46,390 nucleotides of DNA from Fusobacterium perfoetens (lineage in GTDB: Bacteria > Fusobacteriota > Fusobacteriia > Fusobacteriales > Fusobacteriaceae): contig NZ_JADYUD010000016.1 of assembly GCF_021531595.1 (NCBI RefSeq), positions 1 through 46,390 of the forward strand. Direction: 5' to 3'. The translations under genes and the position numbers were made by a program. Below, one piece after another: positions 8,994 to 18,688 of the stretch (positions are counted from its first letter, which is position 1; each line of letters begins with the position of its first letter). The notes under the pieces were generated by a model, which saw only the letters and a program-made list of their open reading frames with translations, did no database searches and was not told the origin of the DNA.

Positions 8994-11900
8994 ATGGGAA
9001 TAAAAAGTTTTGAAAAAATAAGAATAAAACTTGCTTCTCCTGAAAAAATTTACGAATGGTCACATGGAGAAGTTACAAAACCAGAAACAATTAACTACAG
9101 AACATTAAATCCTGAAATGGATGGATTATTCTGTGAAAGAATATTCGGACCAAGCAAGGACTGGGAATGTGCGTGTGGAAAATATAAAAGAATGAGATAT
9201 AAAGGTTTAGTTTGTGAAAAATGTGGTGTTGAAGTAACTAAATCTAAAGTAAGAAGAGAAAGAATGGGGCATATAGCTTTAGCTGCCCCTGTATCTCATA
9301 TATGGTATTCTAAAGGAACACCTAATAAGATGGCATTAGTTCTTGGAATTTCTCCAAAAGAACTTGAATCAATCTTATATTTTGCAAGATATATTGTTAT
9401 AGAAAGTAGTGAAGAAACTCTTCCTGTAGGTAAAATATTAAACGAAAAAGAATATAAACTTTTCAAACAAATGTATGGAAATGCATTTGATGCAAAAATG
9501 GGAGCAGAAGCTATCTTAAAACTTTTAGAAGATTTAAATCTTCCAGTATTAAGAGAAGAATTAGAAAAAGAACTTGATGATGTAAATTCTAGCCAAAAAA
9601 GAAAGAAAGTAGCTAAGAGATTAAAAATAGTAAGAGACTTTATGGAATCTAATAACCAACCAAGCTGGATGATTCTTAAAAATGTTCCTGTTATTCCTGC
9701 TGATTTAAGACCAATGGTTCAGCTTGATGGAGGAAGATTTGCTACTTCTGACTTAAATGATCTTTACAGAAGAGTAATTAACAGAAATAATAGACTTAAA
9801 AAATTATTAGAAATAAAAGCTCCTGAAATTGTTGTTAAAAACGAAAAAAGAATGCTTCAGGAAGCTGTTGATGCCTTAATAGACAATGGAAGAAGAGGAA
9901 AACCTGTTGTTGCTCAAAATAACAGAGAATTAAAATCTCTTTCTGATATGTTAAAAGGAAAACAAGGAAGATTCAGACAAAACCTTCTAGGTAAAAGGGT
10001 TGACTATTCAGCCAGATCAGTTATCGTTGTTGGACCTTCATTAAAAATGAACCAATGCGGAATTCCTAAGAAAATGGCTCTTGAACTTTACAAACCTTTC
10101 ATTATGAGAGAACTTGTAAAAAGAGAACTTGCTACAAATATAAAAACAGCTAAAAAATTAGTTGAAGAAGCAGATGACAAAGTATGGGATGTAATTGAAG
10201 ATGTAATCAAAGATCACCCTGTATTACTTAACAGAGCTCCGACTCTTCACAGATTATCAATTCAAGCTTTTGAACCAGTGTTAATTGAAGGAAAAGCTAT
10301 AAGACTTCATCCGTTAGTATGTTCTGCATTTAATGCCGACTTTGACGGAGACCAAATGGCTGTTCACTTAGTATTATCACCAGAAGCTATAATGGAAGCA
10401 AAACTTTTAATGCTTGCTCCAAATAATATTATTTCTCCAGCTAATGGTCAGCCAATAGCTATTCCAGGACAAGACATGGTTATGGGATGTTTCTATATGA
10501 CTAAAGACAGACCTGGATGCAAAGGAGAAGGAAAATTATTCTCTAATAAAGAACAAGTTTTAACTGCTTATCAAAATGGTGTAGTAGACACTCACAGTAT
10601 TATAAAAGTAAGAATAAAAGATGAAACAGTAACTACTACTCCTGGAAGAATTTTATTTGCAGAACTTCTTCCAGAAGAAATCAGAGATTATCATATGACT
10701 TATGGTAAAGGACCTCTTAAGAAATTAATAGGTGAATTATATGAAAGATATGGTTTCGTAAAAGCAGCTGAAATAATAGATAAACTTAAAAACTTCGGAT
10801 ACCACTATTCTACATTTGCTGGAGTATCAGTTGGTATAGAAGACCTTGAAATTCCTGCAAGTAAAAAAGAAATTCTTGAAAATGCAGATAAAGAAGTTGC
10901 AAGAATTGAACAAGAATATAAAGCAGGACATATTATTAACGAAGAAAGATACAGAAGAACAATTGCTGTATGGTCTCAGGCTACAGCAGCTGTTACAGAT
11001 GCAATGATGAATGGACTTGATGAATTCAACCCAGTTTACATGATGGCGAACTCTGGAGCCAGAGGATCTATTCAACAGATGAGACAGCTTGCAGCCATGA
11101 GGGGAAATATGGCCGATACAAGAGGTAGAATCATTGAAGTACCTATTAAAGCTAACTTCCGTGAAGGTCTAACAGTATTAGAGTTCTTTATGTCATCACA
11201 CGGAGCTAGAAAAGGACTAGCAGATACAGCTCTAAGAACTGCCGATTCAGGATATTTAACAAGAAGACTTGTTGATATATCTCATGAAGTTATAGTTAAT
11301 GCAGAAGACTGTGGAACTCATGAAGGAATTGAAGTTGCAGAACTTGTATCTGATGGAAATGTAATTGAAACATTAGCAGAAAGAATTAATGGAAGAGTTT
11401 TAGCAGAAGATTTAATAGTAGATGGAGAAGTAATTGCTCCTAGAAATACTATGATAGGTAAAGCTCTTATTAAGAGAATAGAAGAATTAGGAATCAAAAA
11501 AGTAAAAATTAGAACACCTCTTACATGTGCTCTTGAAAAAGGAGTATGTAAGAAATGTTATGGTATGGATCTTTCAAATCATAAAGAAGTACTTCTTGGA
11601 GAAGCAGTTGGAGTTATTGCAGCTCAATCAATTGGAGAACCAGGTACTCAGCTTACAATGAGAACATTCCATACTGGAGGAGTTGCCATGGCAACAGCTT
11701 CTGCAACAACTAAAAAAGCAGAAGTAAGTGGTAAACTTAAATTTAAAGATGTAAAAATTCTTGTAAATGAAGAAACTAATGATGAAATAGTAGTAAGTCA
11801 GTCAGCTAAAATTTCTATTGGAAACTATGACCATGAAATTCCTTCAGGAGCTATTTTAAGAGTAAAAGAAGGAGATACAGTACAAGCAGGAGATGTTCTT

Positions 11901-12944
11901 GCAGATATTGACCCATATCATGTGCCAATTATATGTGACCAAGATGGAACAGTTGCATTTAAAGAAATTTACATAAAAGCAAACTATGATGAAAAATATG
12001 ATGTTACAGAATATCTTGCAGTAAAACCTGTTGAATCAGGAGATGCTAACCCAAGACTTATCGTTTACGATAAAGATCATAATCCAAAAGCAAGCTATCC
12101 AATTCCATTTGGAGCATACTTAATGGTTAAAGAGGGAGATAAAGTAACTAAAGGACAAATTCTTGCAAAACTTATAAAAGAAGGAGAAGGAACAAAAGAC
12201 ATCACAGGAGGTCTTCCTAGAATTCAGGAATTATTTGAAGCAAGAAATCCTAAAGGAAAAGCACTTCTTACAGAAATAGACGGTAAAGTTGAAATAACTG
12301 CTAAGAAGAGAAAAGGTATGAGAGTAATCATTATCAGAAATGAGAAAGATCCTGATTTATTCAGAGAATATCTTGTATCTGTAGGAGATCACTTAGTGGT
12401 AACAGATGGAATGCTTATTAAATCTGGAGATAAAATCACAGAAGGAGCAATTTCTCCATTTGATGTGTTAAATATCAAAGGACTTGTAGCAGCTGAGCAG
12501 TTCATCCTTGAATCAGTACAACAAGTATATAGAGATCAAGGAGTTACTGTTAACGATAAACATATTGAGATTATCGTTAAACAGATGTTCAAGAAAGTAA
12601 GAATTACAAATTCTGGTTCATCACTATTACTTGAAGATGAAGTTGTTGAAAAGAGATTAGTTGATCTTGAAAATGAAGAATTAAAAGCAAAAGGTAAAAA
12701 ACTTGTTGAATACGAACCAGTAATCCAAGGTATTACAAAAGCTGCTGTTAATACAGAAAGCTTCATATCTGCTGCTTCATTCCAAGAAACAACAAAAGTT
12801 CTTTCAAATGCAGCTATAGAAGGTAAAGAAGACTACTTAGAAGGTCTGAAAGAAAATGTAATCATCGGTAAGAAAATTCCTGCAGGAACAGGTTATGTTG
12901 ATTACAGAAATGTAGTTCCTACAGAAGTAAAAGAGGAACAGTAA
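8994..12944 (+). CDS. rpoC: DNA-directed RNA polymerase subunit beta'
   Basis: This 1316-residue subunit carries the N-terminal zinc ribbon (C59, C61, C74, C77), the catalytic Mg loop [10 protein letters not shown] (D449, D451, D453), the bridge-helix/trigger-loop region ([36 protein letters not shown]) and the second zinc site (CGTHEG with [11 protein letters not shown]). The E. coli-type SI3 insertion appears absent. AAGGAGG lies 11 nt upstream of the start. It is the last gene before the operon terminator at 12953. Confidence 0.99.
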   Translation: MGIKSFEKIRIKLASPEKIYEWSHGEVTKPETINYRTLNPEMDGLFCERIFGPSKDWECACGKYKRMRYKGLVCEKCGVEVTKSKVRRERMGHIALAAPVSHIWYSKGTPNKMALVLGISPKELESILYFARYIVIESSEETLPVGKILNEKEYKLFKQMYGNAFDAKMGAEAILKLLEDLNLPVLREELEKELDDVNSSQKRKKVAKRLKIVRDFMESNNQPSWMILKNVPVIPADLRPMVQLDGGRFATSDLNDLYRRVINRNNRLKKLLEIKAPEIVVKNEKRMLQEAVDALIDNGRRGKPVVAQNNRELKSLSDMLKGKQGRFRQNLLGKRVDYSARSVIVVGPSLKMNQCGIPKKMALELYKPFIMRELVKRELATNIKTAKKLVEEADDKVWDVIEDVIKDHPVLLNRAPTLHRLSIQAFEPVLIEGKAIRLHPLVCSAFNADFDGDQMAVHLVLSPEAIMEAKLLMLAPNNIISPANGQPIAIPGQDMVMGCFYMTKDRPGCKGEGKLFSNKEQVLTAYQNGVVDTHSIIKVRIKDETVTTTPGRILFAELLPEEIRDYHMTYGKGPLKKLIGELYERYGFVKAAEIIDKLKNFGYHYSTFAGVSVGIEDLEIPASKKEILENADKEVARIEQEYKAGHIINEERYRRTIAVWSQATAAVTDAMMNGLDEFNPVYMMANSGARGSIQQMRQLAAMRGNMADTRGRIIEVPIKANFREGLTVLEFFMSSHGARKGLADTALRTADSGYLTRRLVDISHEVIVNAEDCGTHEGIEVAELVSDGNVIETLAERINGRVLAEDLIVDGEVIAPRNTMIGKALIKRIEELGIKKVKIRTPLTCALEKGVCKKCYGMDLSNHKEVLLGEAVGVIAAQSIGEPGTQLTMRTFHTGGVAMATASATTKKAEVSGKLKFKDVKILVNEETNDEIVVSQSAKISIGNYDHEIPSGAILRVKEGDTVQAGDVLADIDPYHVPIICDQDGTVAFKEIYIKANYDEKYDVTEYLAVKPVESGDANPRLIVYDKDHNPKASYPIPFGAYLMVKEGDKVTKGQILAKLIKEGEGTKDITGGLPRIQELFEARNPKGKALLTEIDGKVEITAKKRKGMRVIIIRNEKDPDLFREYLVSVGDHLVVTDGMLIKSGDKITEGAISPFDVLNIKGLVAAEQFILESVQQVYRDQGVTVNDKHIEIIVKQMFKKVRITNSGSSLLLEDEVVEKRLVDLENEELKAKGKKLVEYEPVIQGITKAAVNTESFISAASFQETTKVLSNAAIEGKEDYLEGLKENVIIGKKIPAGTGYVDYRNVVPTEVKEEQ

Positions 12945-12952
12945 TTAAAAAT

Positions 12953-12983
12953 AAAATAGGCGGCTGAAATGTCGCCTATTTTG
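12953..12983 (+). terminator. Terminator of the rpo operon
   Basis: AAAATAGGCG (12953-12962) and CGCCTATTTT (12973-12982) form a perfect 10-bp stem with a 10-nt loop; the 3' arm supplies the T run. yicC starts only 22 nt later with no clear promoter of its own, so some read-through is likely. Confidence 0.8.
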
Positions 12984-13004
12984 TCATAATAAGGAGTTAG
13001 CTCA

Positions 13005-13877
13005 ATGAGAAGTATGACAGGCTATTCAAAACTATCTTATCAGGATGAAAACTTTCAGATAGGAATCGAGATAAAAAGTGTAAATAATAAAAGTCTTAAT
13101 TTAAAAATAAAACTTCCTGGAATATTGAACTTTTTAGAAAATAAAATAAGAACACAGGTAGGGGAAAAAGTAACAAGAGGAAGCATAGATTTAAAAATAG
13201 ATTTTGAAGATAAAAGAGAAAATGAAGATATGTTTGAATATGATGAGAATATGTGTAAAGCATATCTTAATCTTCTTAATAAAATGGAAGAAAGTCTTGG
13301 AGGAGAGTTCACTAATAAAATGGACTATCTTGTAAGAAATTTAAATGTCATAAAGAAAAAAGAAAATGATACAGATGGATATGAAGCTGTTTTAACAGAA
13401 AAAATAGATGAAGTATTAGATTCTTTTATACAGTTTAAAATAGAAGAGGGCGAAAGACTTAGAGAATATTTTAAAGAAAGAGTGGCATTTATAGAAGACA
13501 GAGTAGAAATAATAAAAACTCACAAAGAAGAAGTTGTGAAGAATTATAAAGAAAAACTTATAAAAAGACTTGATTCAATAAGAGGAGAAGTTGAATTTAA
13601 AGAGGAAGATATTTTAAAAGAAATACTACTTTTTACAGATAAAAGTGATATTTCTGAAGAGGTATCAAGACTTGAAAGTCATTTAAAACAGCTTAAGATA
13701 GAACTTGATTCAGACAGCAATACTGTTGGTAAAAAAATAGATTTCATACTGCAGGAGATGTTCAGAGAACTTAATACTTCAGGAGTAAAAGCAAACTCTT
13801 ATGAAATTTCAAAACTTGTAGTGGAATGCAAGAATGAGATTGAAAAAATAAGAGAACAGGCAATGAATATAGAGTAA
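13005..13877 (+). CDS. yicC: YicC family endoribonuclease
   Basis: The 290-residue protein opens with the family signature MRSMTGYSK and ends with the C-terminal block VGKKIDFILQEMFRELNTSGVKANSYEISKLVVECKNEIEKIREQAMNIE. The middle is a charged coiled-coil-like segment. YicC proteins (E. coli YicC, B. subtilis YloC) are RNA-degrading enzymes; the yicC-gmk-rpoZ order is widely conserved. AAGGAG precedes the start, and gmk follows 50 nt after the stop. Confidence 0.92.
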   Translation: MRSMTGYSKLSYQDENFQIGIEIKSVNNKSLNLKIKLPGILNFLENKIRTQVGEKVTRGSIDLKIDFEDKRENEDMFEYDENMCKAYLNLLNKMEESLGGEFTNKMDYLVRNLNVIKKKENDTDGYEAVLTEKIDEVLDSFIQFKIEEGERLREYFKERVAFIEDRVEIIKTHKEEVVKNYKEKLIKRLDSIRGEVEFKEEDILKEILLFTDKSDISEEVSRLESHLKQLKIELDSDSNTVGKKIDFILQEMFRELNTSGVKANSYEISKLVVECKNEIEKIREQAMNIE

Positions 13878-13927
13878 TTATCTGGAAATTGAAAACTTTA
13901 TTAAAAATAAAAAGGAGAACGGAAATT

Positions 13928-14491
13928 ATGAAAAAGGGTAACTTATTTGTAGTTTCAGGGCCTAGTGGAGCAGGAAAATCAACTATCTGCAGGCTTGTCA
14001 GGAAGATGTTAAATATCAATTTAGCAACTTCAGCTACTACTAGAAAACCTCGTGAAGGAGAAGTAAACGGAAGAGATTATTATTTTCTTACAATTCCTGA
14101 ATTTGAAGAAAGATTAAGAAATGGAGAATTTTTGGAGCATGCTAAAGTTCATGAAAATTATTATGGAACTTTAAAAGCGGAAGTTGAATCTCGTCTGGCA
14201 GCCGGAGAAAATGTTATTCTAGAAATAGATGTACAGGGAGGGCTTCAAGTAAAAGAGCAGTATCCAGATGCAAACTTAATTTTCTTTAAAACACCTACAA
14301 TGGATGATCTTGAAAGAAGATTAAGAGGAAGAAAAACTGATGATGAAGCTACAATTCAGTTAAGATTAAAAAACTCTATAAAAGAACTTGAATATGAAAA
14401 ACTGTATGATACTTCAATAGTAAACTATACAGTTGATGATTCTTGTGGACATTTAATAAAAATTATTGAAAGTAAAAGCTTAGAAAGCTAG
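13928..14491 (+). CDS. gmk: Guanylate kinase
   Basis: A 187-residue guanylate kinase converting GMP to GDP with ATP. It has the P-loop GPSGAGKST (about residues 11-19), the GMP-binding TTRKPREGEVNGRDYYF segment and the lid region RRLRGRKTDDEATIQLRL. The ATG at 13928 is chosen over an in-frame start at 13889 because AAAGGAG lies just upstream and the product then has the family length. It sits in a yicC-gmk-rpoZ-apbE run, with rpoZ 9 nt downstream. Confidence 0.97.
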   Translation: MKKGNLFVVSGPSGAGKSTICRLVRKMLNINLATSATTRKPREGEVNGRDYYFLTIPEFEERLRNGEFLEHAKVHENYYGTLKAEVESRLAAGENVILEIDVQGGLQVKEQYPDANLIFFKTPTMDDLERRLRGRKTDDEATIQLRLKNSIKELEYEKLYDTSIVNYTVDDSCGHLIKIIESKSLES

Positions 14492-14500
14492 GAGGAATTT

Positions 14501-14716
14501 ATGAAACACGAAATTACTTATGATACTCTATTAGAAAGAATACCTAATAAATATATACTTACTATTGCTGCAGGAAAAAGAGTCAGAGAAATAGTAAGCG
14601 GAGCACCTCTTTTAGTAAAAACAAGCAAAAAAGACACTCTAGTAAGAAAAGTATTTAAAGAAATTGTAGAAGGAAAACTTACTTATACTCAAGAAGATTC
14701 AACAGAGATTAAATAG
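14501..14716 (+). CDS. rpoZ: DNA-directed RNA polymerase subunit omega
   Basis: This 71-residue protein shows the omega pattern YDTLLERIPNKYILTIAAGKRVREI and a family-specific C-terminal tail VRKVFKEIVEGKLTY. Omega folds around the beta' C terminus and helps assembly. AGGAGG lies 7 nt upstream, overlapping the end of gmk. The gmk-rpoZ pairing supports the call for so short a protein. Confidence 0.93.
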   Translation: MKHEITYDTLLERIPNKYILTIAAGKRVREIVSGAPLLVKTSKKDTLVRKVFKEIVEGKLTYTQEDSTEIK

Positions 14717-14728
14717 GAGCAGGGAAAT

Positions 14729-15715
14729 ATGAAAAAAATCATATTTTTGCTGATAACAATTTTTATGATTGCAGGATGTGGTCATAAAGAAGCAAATCCT
14801 ATAGAAAAAAAATTTACAGAGGAAAGGTTTCTTTTTGGAACATATATTCAAATGATAGTTTTTTCTGATAATAAAGAAAAAGCAGAAGATGCTTTAAATG
14901 TAGCATTTGAAAAAATAGCAGAACTTGACAGTAAATATAATAGTAAAACTAAAGGTTCAATTATTTATAATCTTAACCATTCTGAAAAAAAGGAAGCAGT
15001 TCTTGATGAAGAAGGAATTATGCTTTTTAAAGAAGTAAAAAAAGTATACGATTTAAGTGGAGGAAAATATGATATAACAGTTTCTCCTCTTCTTGATGTA
15101 TGGGGCTTCAGTACAGATGGAAGGGAAAATATTCCATCACAGAAAGAACTTGAAGATGCTTTGAATAAAATAGGATTTGATAAAGTTGTTCTAGAAAACA
15201 ATAAGCTTATACTTAAAGAGCCAGTAAAAGAAATTGATACAGGTTCTTTCTTAAAAGGATATGCTGTTCAAAGAGCAAGAGATATTTTAGAAGAAAAAGG
15301 AATAAAACATGGTTTTGTTTCTTCAATATCAAGTATTGCAACAGTTGGAGGAAAACCAGATGGAACTCCTTGGAAAATAGGAATTCAAAATCCTGCTGAT
15401 TCAACAAAACTTTTAGGTATAGTTGAAATTAATAATAAAGCACTTGGAATATCGGGAGATTATCAAACTTATGTAGAAATACAGGGAGAAAAATATCATC
15501 ATATAATGGATAAAGCGACAGGTTATCCAGTAAAAGATAAAAAACTTACAGCTGTAGTATGTGATTCAGCTTTTTATGCAGATATGTATTCAACAGCATT
15601 TTTCAATATGAATGTTGAAGATGTTTTTAAAGAAGCTGAAGTTTTAAGTGCAGATGTATTAATAGTTGACAGTGAACAGAAAATAAAAACTACAAAAAGT
15701 TTTAAATTGAAATAA
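14729..15715 (+). CDS. apbE: ApbE family FAD:protein FMN transferase, lipoprotein
   Basis: A 328-residue protein with a lipoprotein signal (lipobox IAGC, C17), so it acts outside the cytoplasmic membrane, where ApbE attaches FMN to Na+-pumping (Rnf/Nqr) and related flavoproteins. Recognisable blocks are RFLFGTYIQMIVF, DITVSPLLDVWGF, EIDTGSFLKGYAVQRA and the C-terminal KYHHIMDKATGYPVKD metal-site region. The usual GGN segment after the KGYA block reads SSISSIATVGG, so the conserved Asn is missing; the enzyme may be a divergent subtype. It starts 12 nt after rpoZ and is probably co-transcribed. Confidence 0.85.
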   Translation: MKKIIFLLITIFMIAGCGHKEANPIEKKFTEERFLFGTYIQMIVFSDNKEKAEDALNVAFEKIAELDSKYNSKTKGSIIYNLNHSEKKEAVLDEEGIMLFKEVKKVYDLSGGKYDITVSPLLDVWGFSTDGRENIPSQKELEDALNKIGFDKVVLENNKLILKEPVKEIDTGSFLKGYAVQRARDILEEKGIKHGFVSSISSIATVGGKPDGTPWKIGIQNPADSTKLLGIVEINNKALGISGDYQTYVEIQGEKYHHIMDKATGYPVKDKKLTAVVCDSAFYADMYSTAFFNMNVEDVFKEAEVLSADVLIVDSEQKIKTTKSFKLK

Positions 15716-15723
15716 GAAAATGC

Positions 15724-15752
15724 TTGAAATAAAACGGAGAAACTACTATAAT
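15724..15752 (+). promoter_or_regulatory. Promoter of hppA
   Basis: TTGAAA (15724-15729) and TATAAT (15747-15752) are separated by 17 bp. The start point near 15759 leaves a leader of about 30 nt with AGGGGG as ribosome-binding site. Confidence 0.8.
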
Positions 15753-15788
15753 ACTAAAGAACAAAAAAATTTAGGGGGTTAAATAAAA

Positions 15789-17798
15789 ATGGAACAATTT
15801 ATGTATCTTGGAATAGTAGCTGGAATCATTGCTCTAGCAGCAGCATTCTACTATTCTAAAAAAGTGGAAAGTTATGAAATTAACATTCCAAGAGTAGCGG
15901 AAATAACAGACGCTATCAGAGAAGGAGCTATGGCATTCCTTGTAGCTGAATACAAAATTCTTATATGGTTTGTAATAATCGTAGGAGCAGCACTTGGAAT
16001 ATTCATTTCTGTAAATACAGCAATTGCTTTCGTATTAGGAGCTTTAACATCTGCTCTTGCTGGAAATATTGGAATGAGAATAGCTACTAAAGCTAACGGA
16101 AGAACTTCAATAGCAGCTAAAGAAGGAGGGCTTGCAAAAGCTCTTGATGTGGCATTTGCCGGTGGAGCTGTTATGGGACTTTCAGTTGTTGGATTAGGTA
16201 TGTTAATGCTTTCTTTATTAATGTTAATAATGGGAAAAGACGCAGTTGCATTTACTGATATCACAGGATTTGGTATGGGTGCTTCTTCAATAGCTCTTTT
16301 TGCAAGAGTTGGTGGAGGAATTTATACTAAAGCTGCTGATGTTGGTGCTGACTTAGTTGGTAAAGTTGAAGCAGGAATTCCTGAAGATGACCCAAGAAAC
16401 CCAGCTACAATAGCTGACAATGTTGGAGACAATGTTGGAGACGTTGCAGGAATGGGTGCTGACCTTTTTGAATCTTATGTTGGATCAATAATAGCAGCAG
16501 TTACTTTAGGATTTTTATCATATGAGTCTACAGGTATCTTAGGATATGCAGTTGCTCCAGTAATTTTATCAGCTTTTGGTATCATTGCATCTATAATAGC
16601 AACAGTTACAGTAAAAACTGATGATCCTACAAAAGTTCATGCTAAATTAGAAGGTGGAACAAGAATAGCTGGTATCTTAACAATAATCGCTTCATTTGGA
16701 ATTATTAAATATTTACAAATGCCAATGGGTGTATTTGGAGCTATCGTAGCAGGACTTGTAGCAGGAATCTTAATTGCTTACTTTACAGGAATCTATACAG
16801 ATACAGGTAAAACAGCAGTTAACAGAATTTCTGATGCAGCTTCTACAGGAGCAGCAACAGCTATTATAGAAGGATTAGCAGTTGGTATGGAATCAACAGT
16901 TGCTCCAATAGTTGTTATTTCTGGTGCAATTTTAGTAGCATTTAAATCAGCTGGATTATACGGAATTGCTATAGCAGCAGTTGGAATGTTAGCAACTACA
17001 GGAATGGTAGTAGCAGTTGATGCTTACGGACCAGTTGCAGACAATGCTGGTGGTATTGCTGAAATGTCAGATCTTCCTCATGAAGTTAGAGAATGTACAG
17101 ATAAACTTGATGCAGTTGGAAACTCAACAGCAGCAGTTGGTAAAGGATTTGCAGTTGGATCTGCAGCTCTTACAGCTCTTTCTCTATTCGCTTCATACAG
17201 AGAAGCAGTTAATAACTTAACAGCTGACGAATTAAGAATAGATGTAACTAATCCGGATGTAATCGTTGGATTATTTATTGGAGGAATGTTAACATTCTTA
17301 TTCTCTGCATTAACTATGACAGCAGTTGGTAAAGCAGCTATGGAAATGGTTGAAGAAGTTAGAAGACAGTTCAGAGAAATGCCTGGAATTATGGAAAGAA
17401 AAGTTAAACCTGATTATAAAAAATGTGTTGAAATTTCAACTCACTCTTCATTAAAACAAATGATCGTTCCTGGACTTTTAGCAATTATTGCTCCAGTAGT
17501 AGTAGGATTATGGTCAGTTGAAGCTCTTGGAGGATTACTTGCAGGTTCTCTTGTTACTGGTATCTTAATGGCTATCATGATGGCAAATGCTGGAGGAGCT
17601 TGGGATAACGGTAAGAAACAAATTGAAGGTGGATACAAAGGTGACGGTAAAGGTTCTGACAGACATAAAGCTGCAGTTGTTGGAGATACAGTAGGAGATC
17701 CATTCAAAGATACATCTGGACCAGCACTAAACATCTTAATAAAACTAATGACTATAGTTTCTCTAGTATTAGTTCCATTATTTGTTAAATTTATCTAA
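15789..17798 (+). CDS. hppA: Membrane-bound ion-pumping pyrophosphatase, K+-dependent type
   Basis: The 669-residue protein has about sixteen membrane spans and the pyrophosphatase signatures [39 protein letters not shown] and [17 protein letters not shown]. It couples PPi hydrolysis to export of H+ or Na+. In [10 protein letters not shown] the key position (A448) is Ala rather than Lys, the mark of the K+-dependent subfamily; which ion is pumped cannot be decided here. It is monocistronic with its own promoter and terminator. Its ribosomal-protein-like codon choice suggests high expression. Confidence 0.96.
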   Translation: MEQFMYLGIVAGIIALAAAFYYSKKVESYEINIPRVAEITDAIREGAMAFLVAEYKILIWFVIIVGAALGIFISVNTAIAFVLGALTSALAGNIGMRIATKANGRTSIAAKEGGLAKALDVAFAGGAVMGLSVVGLGMLMLSLLMLIMGKDAVAFTDITGFGMGASSIALFARVGGGIYTKAADVGADLVGKVEAGIPEDDPRNPATIADNVGDNVGDVAGMGADLFESYVGSIIAAVTLGFLSYESTGILGYAVAPVILSAFGIIASIIATVTVKTDDPTKVHAKLEGGTRIAGILTIIASFGIIKYLQMPMGVFGAIVAGLVAGILIAYFTGIYTDTGKTAVNRISDAASTGAATAIIEGLAVGMESTVAPIVVISGAILVAFKSAGLYGIAIAAVGMLATTGMVVAVDAYGPVADNAGGIAEMSDLPHEVRECTDKLDAVGNSTAAVGKGFAVGSAALTALSLFASYREAVNNLTADELRIDVTNPDVIVGLFIGGMLTFLFSALTMTAVGKAAMEMVEEVRRQFREMPGIMERKVKPDYKKCVEISTHSSLKQMIVPGLLAIIAPVVVGLWSVEALGGLLAGSLVTGILMAIMMANAGGAWDNGKKQIEGGYKGDGKGSDRHKAAVVGDTVGDPFKDTSGPALNILIKLMTIVSLVLVPLFVKFI

Positions 17799-17818
17799 TA
17801 GTAAATTAATATAAAAAT

Positions 17819-17848
17819 AAAACGATGCATTAAGGTGCATCGTTTTTT
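17819..17848 (+). terminator. Terminator of hppA
   Basis: AAAACGATGCA (17819-17829) pairs perfectly with TGCATCGTTTT (17836-17846) around a 6-nt loop, ending in a T run. The next gene starts 28 nt further without a clear promoter. Confidence 0.88.
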
Positions 17849-17876
17849 CTATAAAAAATTATTAAGGAGATATGAA

Positions 17877-18254
17877 ATGTTGGGATTAATGATATTTATA
17901 TTAGTATCAGCAGGATTATGGAAAATTTTTGAAAAAGCTGGAATAAAAGGTTGGAAAGCTTTAATTCCTTTTTATAATGGCTATGTTTTGATAACAGAAG
18001 TTGCAGGAAAACAGTGGTGGTATTTCTTATTTTTATTTATTCCTGTTGCTAATTTTATAGTTATGATAATAATAAATATAGAAGTAGCTAAGGCATTTGG
18101 AAAATCAACTTTATATGGAATACTTGGACTTTCATTTCTTGCATTTATCTTTTATCCTCTTCTTGGTTTTGGAGATGCAGTTTATAAAAGAAAATTTAGA
18201 GAAGAAAAAAATTCTGAAGTTGTAGATGAAACTTTATATGTTGATGAGAAATAA
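17877..18254 (+). CDS. Small DUF5684-type membrane protein
   Basis: A 125-residue protein with three hydrophobic segments and the motif IFEKAGIKGWKALIPFYNGYVL, followed by a conserved-looking QWWYFLFLFIPVANF and LGFGDAVYKRKF near the end. The pattern fits the DUF5684 family, membrane proteins of unknown function sometimes adjoining signal-peptidase genes. AAGGAG at 17864-17869 selects ATG 17877 rather than an overlapping out-of-frame ATG at 17872, which gives only five codons. The charged tail would be cytoplasmic. It probably depends on read-through from hppA. Confidence 0.7.
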   Translation: MLGLMIFILVSAGLWKIFEKAGIKGWKALIPFYNGYVLITEVAGKQWWYFLFLFIPVANFIVMIIINIEVAKAFGKSTLYGILGLSFLAFIFYPLLGFGDAVYKRKFREEKNSEVVDETLYVDEK

Positions 18255-18296
18255 GAATGTTGCTTTTGAAAAAATTTGAGAAAATAAAAATTTTTT

Positions 18297-18321
18297 AAAC
18301 TTTTTTTTATAAAGAATCGTC
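18297..18321 (+). promoter_or_regulatory. Candidate ECF-sigma promoter, copy 1
   Basis: AAAC (18297-18300) and CGTC (18318-18321) lie 17 bp apart, the arrangement of ECF sigma factor promoters (AAC at -35, CGTC-like at -10). The element is part of a 60-bp direct repeat (18281-18340) with 53 matches to 18481-18540. A vegetative -10-like TGTAAT lies at 18329-18334 as an alternative reading. Confidence 0.5.
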
Positions 18322-18327
18322 ATAAAT

Positions 18328-18463
18328 GTGTAATAAAAGTAATTCATAATAAAAGATTTCTCTTCCTTGAAGTCTTTTAAAAATTTCTCAAAATTCTCAA
18401 AATTTTCTCAAAAAAATATAAAAATAAAAATCGGGTACTTTTGTATCTGATTTTTATTTTTTT
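18328..18463 (+). ncRNA. Candidate small RNA 1 of a tandem pair
   Basis: No supported ORF is present. The predicted transcript contains a 10-bp hairpin, AAAAGATTTC (18351-18360)/GAAGTCTTTT (18369-18378), whose 8-nt loop TCTTCCTT is complementary to Shine-Dalgarno-like AAGGAAGA. A stretch with repeated TTCTCAAAA units (18384-18412) follows. It ends in a strong intrinsic terminator: 18426-18438 pairs with 18443-18455 (13 bp, TTTT loop), then a T run to 18463. The 5' end is set by the assumed start about 7 nt after CGTC. Expression is not proven. Confidence 0.5.
18426..18463 (+). terminator. Terminator of candidate small RNA 1
   Basis: AAAAATCGGGTAC and GTATCTGATTTTT pair over 13 bp with two G-U pairs and a TTTT loop, followed by ATTTTTTT. 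No protein gene ends nearby (the previous stop is at 18254), so it most likely ends a non-coding transcript. Confidence 0.8.
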
Positions 18464-18496
18464 GAACAAAAAAATTAAAAAAATAAAAAATTTTTT

Positions 18497-18521
18497 AAAC
18501 TTTTTTTTATAGAGCATCGTC
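18497..18521 (+). promoter_or_regulatory. Candidate ECF-sigma promoter, copy 2
   Basis: AAAC (18497-18500), 17 bp, CGTC (18518-18521), exactly 200 bp after copy 1. The T-rich upstream block, both core elements and the downstream TAATAAAAGT are identical in the copies, while the spacer and the segment after CGTC carry the changes. A vegetative TATAAT at 18529-18534 is an alternative -10 but has no good -35. Confidence 0.5.
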
Positions 18522-18527
18522 TTAAAA

Positions 18528-18590
18528 GTATAATAAAAGTGATAATAATTTCTCCCCAACCAAGCAGACTGAATACAGTTTGCTTTTTCT
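18528..18590 (+). ncRNA. Candidate small RNA 2 of a tandem pair
   Basis: The predicted transcript of about 60 nt begins with the same GTNTAATAAAAGT stretch as small RNA 1. It then has an unpaired C-rich segment TTTCTCCCCAACC (18549-18561) and ends in a terminator hairpin, AAGCAGACTG (18562-18571)/CAGTTTGCTT (18576-18585), with an AATA loop and T run. The C-rich segment is complementary to G-rich ribosome-binding sites. It lies upstream of, and is terminated before, the reductase gene, which has its own promoter. Confidence 0.5.
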
Positions 18591-18615
18591 CATTTTTTGG
18601 CAAAATTAGAATACT

Positions 18616-18644
18616 TTGAAAATTTAAGTTTTATAAGTTATAAT
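18616..18644 (+). promoter_or_regulatory. Promoter of the exported reductase gene
   Basis: TTGAAA (18616-18621) and TATAAT (18639-18644) with a 17-bp spacer. The start point near 18651 leaves a leader of about 38 nt. Confidence 0.8.
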
Positions 18645-18688
18645 AAAAAGCAGAGAGCACAAAAATTAAATAAATATAGGAGAAAGTT

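Noticed and set aside
18377-18559. 60-residue minus-strand reading frame across the small-RNA block
   Set aside because: Low-complexity Lys/Phe/Ile-rich composition caused by A/T runs, no ribosome-binding site, and it crosses two terminators.
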